From JBIOHJ01 sp044448905 (GTDB lineage: Bacteria; Bacteroidota; Bacteroidia; AKYH767-A; OLB10): a stretch of DNA of 10,941 bases. The first letter of the stretch is position 1. Every line of letters begins with the position of its first letter. A model generated the notes under the pieces. It had not been told where the DNA came from, made no database searches, and saw nothing but the letters and a program-made list of their open reading frames with translations. The stretch spans positions 1 to 10,941 of the forward strand of contig JBIOHJ010000112.1 of assembly GCA_044448905.1 (NCBI GenBank), read 5' to 3'. Shown here one piece after another: positions 5,856 through 10,941 of the stretch. A program made the translations under genes and the position numbers.

Positions 5856-7121
5856 ATGCTGAACAATTTTTATGAAATAAAAAATGTGAAGTCCCGATTT
5901 TTATCGGGAAAAAAAATTACTACTATTTTAATTCTTAATCTTTCATTCTTAATTTTTAATTCCGCATACGCTGATTCCTGGACACAAAAAGCAAACTTTC
6001 CTGTTCCAACGGTTTTTGCAGCCGGCTTCTCCATCGGCACAAAAGGATATATTGGTACGGGGGCTATTCCTTCTTACACCACAACCTTTTGGGAATACGA
6101 TCCCGCCACTAATGTGTGGACACAGAAAGCAAACTTTGGCGGGTTAGCCCGTGCCGGAGCCGTTAGTTTTGCAATAGATGATTTCGGGTACATAGGTACC
6201 GGCACAACTGCATCCGTAAGCTTTAAAGATTTCTGGCAATACGATCCTAACGGTAATACATGGACACAGAAAGCCGATTTCGGGGGTACCCCGCGTTACC
6301 AGGGTGCCGGGTTTGTTCTTGGCGGGAAAGGATACATAGGCACCGGCAACGATCCTGCAGGTTACCAGAAAGATTTTTGGGAATACGACCCCGTCAATAA
6401 TACCTGGACTCAAAAAGCCGATGTGGGTCTGCTGGGCAGGTACCGCGATTGCGGTTTTGCTGTTGGCGGTAAAGGATATATGGGCTGCGGGCAAAATACT
6501 ACGTTTGGTTTTGTTCAGGATATTTGGGAATACGACCCTCTTACAAATGCATGGACACAGAAAGCAAACTTCGGTGGTGGCGACCGTTACGACCCTGTTG
6601 CGTTTGCAATTGGCAGCAAAGGTTACATCGGCACCGGCTGGAACGGTCCCACGCAGGATTGGTGGGAGTATAACCCTGTTACAAATGTCTGGACACAAAA
6701 AGCAAACTTTGGCGGAGTAGCGCGCGGTGCTGCTACCGGGTTTGCAATCGGCAATAAAGGTTACCTCGGCATTGGCGGAACAGGCGGCCCTTATTTGCAG
6801 GACTGGTGGGAATATACGCCTGACAGCACCACAAGCATTGAAGAATTTCGAATTTCGAATTTCGAATTTCAAATTTCTCCTAATCCGGCAAGTGAGTTTA
6901 TAGTTATTAGTTCGTCCCGAGACTTCGGGATTGGTGTAAAAGAAAAAACTGAAATCACCATTACTGATATTAATGGAAAAAAGGTTTATCACAATAGTCT
7001 TAATACTCGATACTTGATACTTGATACTAAAATCAACATCAGTACTTTTCCAAACGGAATTTATTTTGTTACTGCTGCGGGTGATAATCAAACAGGAACG
7101 CGGAAGTTTGTAAAAGAATAA
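5856..7121 (+). CDS. Six-repeat kelch beta-propeller protein with T9SS sorting domain (second paralogue)
   Basis: Paralogue of the product of 3036-4256: six kelch repeats (residues about 41-325) of the form W-TQKANFGG-R-GFAIGxKGYIGTG-DFWEYDP, then STTSIEE and a type A sorting domain (about 338-421: SPNPASEF, ITDINGK, TFPNGIYFVT). Likely exported by Sec and T9SS to the surface; ligand unknown. ATG 5856 follows the beta-helix gene by 6 bp. The signal peptide has an unusually long N-region (about 20 residues before ITTILILNLSFLIF) because a TCCCGAT palindrome encodes SRFLSG within it; no in-frame ATG lies after the palindrome. Two 60-base samples of the kelch region are about 50% GC against about 40% in the first paralogue. 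It carries heptamer arrays in the signal peptide, linker and CTD, and a second palindrome in the CTD. Confidence 0.88.
   Translation: MLNNFYEIKNVKSRFLSGKKITTILILNLSFLIFNSAYADSWTQKANFPVPTVFAAGFSIGTKGYIGTGAIPSYTTTFWEYDPATNVWTQKANFGGLARAGAVSFAIDDFGYIGTGTTASVSFKDFWQYDPNGNTWTQKADFGGTPRYQGAGFVLGGKGYIGTGNDPAGYQKDFWEYDPVNNTWTQKADVGLLGRYRDCGFAVGGKGYMGCGQNTTFGFVQDIWEYDPLTNAWTQKANFGGGDRYDPVAFAIGSKGYIGTGWNGPTQDWWEYNPVTNVWTQKANFGGVARGAATGFAIGNKGYLGIGGTGGPYLQDWWEYTPDSTTSIEEFRISNFEFQISPNPASEFIVISSSRDFGIGVKEKTEITITDINGKKVYHNSLNTRYLILDTKINISTFPNGIYFVTAAGDNQTGTRKFVKE
5892..5909. repeat. In-frame TCCCGAT palindrome in the signal peptide region
   Basis: TCCCGAT (5892-5898) and ATCGGGA (5903-5909) form a perfect 7-bp stem with a TTTT loop. 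It is read as Ser-Arg-Phe-Leu-Ser-Gly in the basic N-region of the signal peptide, where extra length and charge would be tolerated. Confidence 0.75.
5926..5960. repeat. 7-bp-period array in the signal peptide coding region
   Basis: Five units: TTTTAAT and TCTTAAT (each twice) with CTTTCAT in the middle. They encode the hydrophobic core ILILNLSFLIFN. This parallels the array in the signal peptide of the cargo gene at 1-1583, with unrelated units. Confidence 0.8.
6843..6877. repeat. 7-bp-period array in the CTD linker of the second kelch gene
   Basis: Four exact GAATTTC units plus one AAATTTC. Three heptamers make seven codons, so the peptide shows a 7-residue echo (EFRISNF then EFQIS). It runs directly into the TCCTAATCC encoding SPNP. 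Confidence 0.9.
6895..6930. repeat. Short 7-bp array followed by a TCCCGA palindrome in the CTD
   Basis: Three units (AGTTTAT, AGTTATT, AGTTCGT) occupy the left-arm position seen in the two upstream genes. Immediately after, TCCCGA (6915-6920) and TCGGGA (6925-6930) form a 6-bp stem with a GACT loop, encoding the insertion SRDFGIG absent from the other two sorting domains. Confidence 0.75.
7004..7033. repeat. 7-bp-period array in the CTD, right-arm position
   Basis: Units TACTCGA, TACTTGA (twice) and TACTAAA, ending in the same CTAAAAT that closes the right arrays of the two upstream genes. It encodes TRYLILDTK in the loop before TFPNGIYF. Confidence 0.85.
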
Positions 7122-7281
7122 AACGGCTCAATTTTTAATAATTGCTTTTCCATTGGTTTTATTTTAACGAAAACTTCTAATCTGCCAATATTCTGTTAGA
7201 ATATAAACAGAACCAACGGGGAAATCCCCTGTAACTTTTCGTAACATTTGTACATTCGTCCGATAATTGACGGACTTATAA
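7122..7281. other. Intergenic region with possible 3'-end hairpins and weak promoter
   Basis: ATATTCT (7188-7194) and AGAATAT (7198-7204) form a perfect 7-bp stem with a 3-nt loop; no T-tract follows, so termination of the cargo cluster here is uncertain. CAATT/AATTG (7129-7144) followed by CTTTT is a weaker alternative. TACATTCG (7251-7258) is one mismatch from TAnnTTTG and could start the transporter transcript; no TTG at the right distance was found. GTCCG/CGGAC (7258-7275) is a small 5-bp hairpin just before ATG 7282. Confidence 0.3.
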
Positions 7282-8211
7282 ATGAAAGAAGAAGATAAAA
7301 TACTCCGCTGGTTTTACCTTGCAGTGCTCGCCATTATATGGGGCAGTTCATTTATATTGATGAAGCGGGGACTTGTTTCTTTTTCTCCCGACCAGGTTGC
7401 GGCAATACGCATGTTTGTTTCATTCATAGCCCTTCTTCCTTTTGTAATAAAACATATGAAGAAAGTAAAGAAGGAGCATTACAAATGGATTTTCCTGTCC
7501 GGTATTTTAGGAAATGGCATTCCCGCTTTTCTGTTTACACACGCCCAAACACATGTTGTAAGCGCGGTGGCCGGAATGTTAAATTCACTTACGCCCGTCT
7601 TTGTGGTTATTATAGGAACTGTTTTGTTTGGAAGCAGGTTCCGTTTTTCGCATATTGCGGGAGTTATAATTGGGCTGGCGGGCGCGGTTACGTTAATTCT
7701 TATCCACTCCAGCGGACATTTAAGAAACGAAAATAACTGGTATGGGATGCTGATAATTTTTGCGACCATATGTTATGCTTTCAGTGTTAATATTATTCGC
7801 AAATACCTCCTTAGTGTTGAAGCTTTGTTTATTGCCGGCTTTGCTTTGTTTGCAGCCGGAATACCTTGCGGCATTTTTCTTTTTACTACCGATTTCACCA
7901 CGCGGTTTACTACACAACCCGAAGCATGGGAAAGTTTCGGATATATAGTTACCCTTGCCTTATTCGGAACAGCCTTTTCTACCGTAATGTTTTATAAGCT
8001 GGTAAAAATTTCAAATGCTTTGTACGCTTCTTCGGTTACTTATTTAATTCCTATTGTTGCCATGCTTTGGGGGGTTTTTGATAACGAAGGATTAGGCTGG
8101 TATCATATCATGGCAATGGCTGGAATTTTACTGGGAGTTTATTTGATTAATCTCGAATCAATACGGGAGATGAAAGCCAAGAAGGTGTATCCTGTAAATT
8201 CCGGAGCTTAA
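7282..8211 (+). CDS. EamA/DMT-family inner-membrane transporter
   Basis: The 309-residue length and about ten hydrophobic segments arranged as two repeats fit the drug/metabolite transporter superfamily (EamA domains about 10-142 and 153-293). Family hallmarks include IIWGSSFILMKRGL in the first segment, AAIRMF, the NGIPAFLFTHAQTHV...LNSLTPVF stretch in the first repeat, and ALFGTAFSTVMFYKLV...SSVTYLIPIVAMLWG in the second. Members export or import small metabolites or amino acids, and substrate cannot be read from sequence. The C-terminal tail is short and basic (REMKAKK), consistent with a cytoplasmic end. ATG 7282 is the first start in frame with this topology. It is separated by 160 bp from the cargo cluster, so it is probably its own unit. 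Its stop overlaps the stop of the convergent receptor gene. Confidence 0.92.
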   Translation: MKEEDKILRWFYLAVLAIIWGSSFILMKRGLVSFSPDQVAAIRMFVSFIALLPFVIKHMKKVKKEHYKWIFLSGILGNGIPAFLFTHAQTHVVSAVAGMLNSLTPVFVVIIGTVLFGSRFRFSHIAGVIIGLAGAVTLILIHSSGHLRNENNWYGMLIIFATICYAFSVNIIRKYLLSVEALFIAGFALFAAGIPCGIFLFTTDFTTRFTTQPEAWESFGYIVTLALFGTAFSTVMFYKLVKISNALYASSVTYLIPIVAMLWGVFDNEGLGWYHIMAMAGILLGVYLINLESIREMKAKKVYPVNSGA

Positions 8212-10694
8212 AAATCCATTTCTACCTGGTTTTCATTTTGCAGTTGCGGCTGGTTGCGGTTACCTCTCCTGCGTTGGTTGTTACTTTCCGAAGCCCCGAA
8301 ACGATAACTGAAAGTTAACATTGCTACCTGCGATTCGCGCCTGCGTTCAGAATCAAGGATATAATAATCCCCTTCATTATGAATTTTAAACTTTCGCGTC
8401 TTAAAAATATCGTTCACATTAAAACTCAGTGAAGCTTTTCCTTTCCAGAAATCCTGCTTAACACCGGCATCCACCCCGCTGAATCCGCTGACTGTTCCCT
8501 GCGGATTATTATTGGGCGCCTGGTACATTCCCGTTAGCTGAAAGGTTGTTGTTTTCGTGAATTTAAGGTTAGCAGTAACGCGTGCAGTCCAGCTAACGGC
8601 TTCGCTCTGCAAATCGGCTTGCACATTATCAGCATCAATTATATTTTTAAAAATGTTAAAGCTGGTAAGAATGTTTCCCAGTTTACCCAGCTGGTTTCTC
8701 AATATAAATTCAAAACCCAGGTTTTGCGATGAGCTGAAATTACGGAATGTAACGGTGGCAACACCCGTTAATGTATCGAGAGTGCGGTAACGGCTGATCA
8801 GGTTACTGGTATAGCGATAATATGTGGTTGAAGTGACAGAAATTTTTTCGAGAGTCTTTGCATACGATAATTCGTACGAATCAATATACTCGGGTTTCAA
8901 CTCCGGGTTACCCTTGCGAAGATTGAGCGAGTCGGAAAAATCGGTAAACGGATTTAAAGCCCGCGACTCGGGACGATTTACCCTGCGGCTATAGCTGGTT
9001 TGAAATTCGTTGGTGGTTTTTAACGTGTACTTAAGTGTTCCGCTCGGAAACAATGCAAAATAATCATTGCTGAACGTTTGCTGTGCTGTTTTCGAATCAC
9101 CGTCAGTCAACGCATTTTCGGCACGAAGCCCGGCTGCATAATCAAAGCTTTTATATTTTCCGGTAAACATACCATAAGCCGCGTACACTTGTTCGGTAAA
9201 AATAAAATGGTCGGTATAACGAATGTCATCAACAAAAATAATTCCGTCAAAAGTTTGCGTTTGCTGGTCGTTATCATTCCTGCGAAAGTTTCCTTTAATG
9301 CCTGTTTCGAGTTTCGCGTTTTTAAACGGATGCACATAATCGGTTTGAAAGGTGGAAGTTATAAATTTCCCGTTTGTATAACTTTCCTGGTAAGGAGATT
9401 CATCAGTACTGAATAAAACGTTTTTGTATTCGCTCACATTATCTCTTTTATTGGATGAAAAATTTCCACTGGCAGTAAGCTCTTTTTTTGAATTAAAAAA
9501 CGTGCGCCTGTAGTCAAACGTGCCTTCCATAGTTTCGTTATCATCTTCCGATGAATTATTCCTGCCAAAAGCATTGGTTACATTTTGATACTTATCAAAA
9601 AAAGTATAGTTAATGGTTTCGGGGCGAGATTCTTTTCTGTTATTATACGAACCTCCTATACCCAGCGTGTTGTAATTATCAATAAAAAAATCAACCCCCG
9701 TACGCAACGAGTGATTGTTGTTTTGCTGGTTTGAAAAAGAAGTGGTGGAATAAAAAAATGTATCGGGAATGAAATTTTGCTGCATGCTCTCACCCGTATT
9801 TTTTCGGTTTTCATGACGGAATGTATAATTCGCGTAAACATTAGTTTTGTCGGTTCGGTTATTGAGATTTAACGATGCATTATACTTATCGTTAGTACCG
9901 GCTCCGGCAGTTACCTGCCCGTTCAAACCTTTCATCTTTTCTTTTTTTGTAATAATGTTGATGATGCCTGCCATTCCTTCGGCATCATACTTGGCAGACG
10001 GATTGGTAATGACTTCAATTTTTTCAACAGTGCTGGCGGGAAGCTGCTGCAACACTGCCTGCTTACTGCTGCCGGTAAGGCTTGATGGCTTGCCATCAAT
10101 CAGCACGGTGATATTTTCGCTTCCGCGCAAACTTACTTTCCCGTCAATATCAACACTAACTGAAGGAATATTCTGCAATACGTCCGTAACGGTTCCGCCT
10201 GTATTAATAATATTCTTATCCACGTTGTATGTTTTACGATCAATGCTGTTAATGAGGTCACTTTTCTCGGCAGTAATGTTTACTTCTTTTAATTTTTTTT
10301 GTGATTCGGCAAGGGTGATGATTCCCACATCAAGGTCGGGTTGCTTGGGAGAAATAAAAATTTGCGAATTGATAAAAGTACGATAGCCGATAAAAGAAAT
10401 TTTTAAAGTATACCTTCCCGGTGATAAATCTTTAATTGTAAATTTTCCTTTTGCATCGGCAATAGTTCCACCTGCCACACTTGAATCTTTTATCTTGAAT
10501 AAAGCAACGGACGCAAATTCAACCGGTTGATTGGTGGCAGAATCGCGGATAATGCCAAATACTTTACCTGACTTAAACTGGTTTAATACAGAATCGGGCA
10601 TTTGACCTCTGCCCTGCCCTTGCGGAAAATTTTGGCTCTTCGATTCATTGCTGAATACTAAAATCAAAAAAGTAATTAACGAAAGTTTGTGCAT
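8208..10694 (-). CDS. TonB-dependent-receptor-like outer membrane beta-barrel protein
   Basis: The 828-residue protein starts with a signal peptide (MHKLSLITFLILVFSNESKSQ). Residues about 43-127 are a carboxypeptidase-regulatory-like domain (VFGIIRDSATNQPVEFASV, GKFTIKDLSPGRYTLKISF). Residues about 160-251 are a plug domain with LRGSENITVLIDGKP and IEVITNPSAKYDAEGMAGI-INIITKK. The rest, about 252-828, is a barrel with alternating strands, motifs such as NNRTDKTNVYANYTF and RVNRPESRALNPF, and a terminal Phe. This is the organisation of the 'outer membrane beta-barrel family' common in Bacteroidota. No clear TonB box is visible and no SusD partner lies beside it, so a starch-utilisation-type role is not supported; ligand unknown. 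ATG 10694 gives a clean signal peptide. It is transcribed toward the transporter gene and away from the RRM gene, 125 bp downstream of it. Confidence 0.92.
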   Translation of the reverse strand: MHKLSLITFLILVFSNESKSQNFPQGQGRGQMPDSVLNQFKSGKVFGIIRDSATNQPVEFASVALFKIKDSSVAGGTIADAKGKFTIKDLSPGRYTLKISFIGYRTFINSQIFISPKQPDLDVGIITLAESQKKLKEVNITAEKSDLINSIDRKTYNVDKNIINTGGTVTDVLQNIPSVSVDIDGKVSLRGSENITVLIDGKPSSLTGSSKQAVLQQLPASTVEKIEVITNPSAKYDAEGMAGIINIITKKEKMKGLNGQVTAGAGTNDKYNASLNLNNRTDKTNVYANYTFRHENRKNTGESMQQNFIPDTFFYSTTSFSNQQNNNHSLRTGVDFFIDNYNTLGIGGSYNNRKESRPETINYTFFDKYQNVTNAFGRNNSSEDDNETMEGTFDYRRTFFNSKKELTASGNFSSNKRDNVSEYKNVLFSTDESPYQESYTNGKFITSTFQTDYVHPFKNAKLETGIKGNFRRNDNDQQTQTFDGIIFVDDIRYTDHFIFTEQVYAAYGMFTGKYKSFDYAAGLRAENALTDGDSKTAQQTFSNDYFALFPSGTLKYTLKTTNEFQTSYSRRVNRPESRALNPFTDFSDSLNLRKGNPELKPEYIDSYELSYAKTLEKISVTSTTYYRYTSNLISRYRTLDTLTGVATVTFRNFSSSQNLGFEFILRNQLGKLGNILTSFNIFKNIIDADNVQADLQSEAVSWTARVTANLKFTKTTTFQLTGMYQAPNNNPQGTVSGFSGVDAGVKQDFWKGKASLSFNVNDIFKTRKFKIHNEGDYYILDSERRRESQVAMLTFSYRFGASESNNQRRRGNRNQPQLQNENQVEMDF

Positions 10695-10758
10695 TAACAG
10701 ATTTTAGAATTGCTAATGTTTCTGCGATTTAACTATTAAAACAACGTTTAGCCGGGTG

Positions 10759-10766
10759 CAAAAGTA
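10759..10766 (-). promoter_or_regulatory. Candidate -7 box for the receptor gene
   Basis: The minus strand reads TACTTTTG, an exact TAnnTTTG match, followed by CA as is common in Bacteroidota promoters. It would give a leader of about 55-60 bases before ATG 10694. TTG occurs 14 bp upstream, closer than ideal. Confidence 0.5.
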
Positions 10767-10803
10767 GGGAATTAAGAAAGCAAGGAAATGTAAAAGGAAT
10801 GAA

Positions 10804-10816
10804 GGGAAAAGTTCCC
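10804..10816 (-). terminator. Weak terminator candidate after the RRM gene
   Basis: GGGAA (10804-10808) pairs with TTCCC (10812-10816) around a 3-nt loop, just past the minus-strand stop codon at 10820. The bases that follow on the minus strand are T-rich but broken by C and A, so this is a weak terminator at best. Confidence 0.35.
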
Positions 10817-10819
10817 GAA

Positions 10820-10941
10820 TTATTTTTTTCTTTCTAAATACTCTTCTACCAAAAGCGCTTTTCCTTTTATTTCTTTACCGTTAACATCTTGCAGTGCTTT
10901 TAATGCATCGGTCTTGTTTTTCATTTCAACAATACCGAAAC
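10820..10941 (-). CDS. RRM-domain RNA-binding protein, C-terminal fragment (5' partial)
   Basis: The frame enters from the window edge and ends at TAA 10822-10820, giving 39 residues. It starts FGIVEM, the second half of an RNP-1 motif (usually GFGFVEM), then DALKALQDVNGKEIKGKALLVEEYLERKK, which is the last helix and strand of an RNA recognition motif with its basic tail. Bacterial proteins of this type are small single-RRM proteins that bind RNA in the cytoplasm; in Bacteroides relatives act in post-transcriptional regulation. The first half, with RNP-2 and the start codon, lies outside the window. The gene is upstream of the receptor gene on the same strand, but the 125-bp gap with its own promoter box argues for separate transcription. 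Confidence 0.85.
   Translation of the reverse strand, partial: FGIVEMKNKTDALKALQDVNGKEIKGKALLVEEYLERKK

Noticed and set aside
143..7033. CRISPR-like or diversity-generating-retroelement interpretation of the many repeats
   Set aside because: Repeats are contiguous 7- or 21-bp units without spacers, no reverse transcriptase, cas gene or template/variable repeat pair is present, and most arrays are inside coding sequence.
6144..7091. 315-residue minus-strand frame opposite the second kelch gene
   Set aside because: The sense strand has six kelch repeats, a signal peptide and a sorting domain; the antisense frame is open because repeated codons avoid stops on the other strand.
7218..7229. GGGG-AAAT-CCCC hairpin as terminator of the cargo cluster
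   Set aside because: The stem is only 4 bp and the following sequence TGTAACTTTT is a poor T-tract.
9847..10386. 179-residue plus-strand frame opposite the receptor gene
   Set aside because: It lies over the plug and regulatory-like domains, whose motifs on the minus strand are unmistakable.

Overview
The window looks like chromosomal DNA of a member of the Bacteroidota. Four genes encode secreted proteins that end in a type IX secretion system (T9SS) type A C-terminal sorting domain (CTD). There is also a large outer-membrane receptor of the carboxypeptidase-regulatory-like/plug/barrel type, and several intergenic TAnnTTTG boxes that match the Bacteroidota -7 element. Composition is moderately AT-rich. 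I see no tRNA, rRNA, CRISPR array, transposase, integrase or phage gene.

Layout. 1-1583 (minus) is a T9SS cargo gene of seven ~61-residue repeats; its 3' end lies outside the window. 1657-1690 is a rho-independent terminator for the next gene, 1713-2378 (minus), an uncharacterised 221-residue protein. 2460-2674 is a 21-bp tandem repeat array bracketed by an imperfect inverted repeat; 2682-3005 holds nothing I can identify. 3036-7121 (plus) is a tight three-gene cluster with 6-bp gaps: six-repeat kelch protein, right-handed beta-helix protein, six-repeat kelch protein, each with a signal peptide and a sorting domain. 7282-8211 (plus) is an EamA/DMT-type transporter. 8208-10694 (minus) is a TonB-dependent-receptor-like protein that shares its stop site with the transporter. 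10820-10941 (minus) is the 3' end of an RRM RNA-binding protein gene.

Functional picture (inference). The cargo proteins would cross the inner membrane by Sec and be exported or anchored at the surface by the T9SS. They are repeat-built beta scaffolds with no visible catalytic motif, so adhesion or surface display is more likely than a metabolic pathway. The transporter, receptor and RRM gene look like unrelated housekeeping neighbours.

The most unusual feature is not a gene. The T9SS cargo genes carry short tandem arrays of 7-bp period inside coding sequence, in two signal peptides, in the linkers before sorting domains, and at two aligned places inside the sorting domains of the three-gene cluster. 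The arrays keep position and phase between genes while the heptamer sequence differs, and in the first two genes of the cluster the two CTD arrays are inverted complements. TCCCGA- and CCCCTCTC-type palindromes also sit in frame within these genes. The 21-bp intergenic array has a period of 3 x 7. I read this as a family of heptamer-period repeats and palindromic elements that tolerates, or targets, disordered parts of secreted-protein genes.
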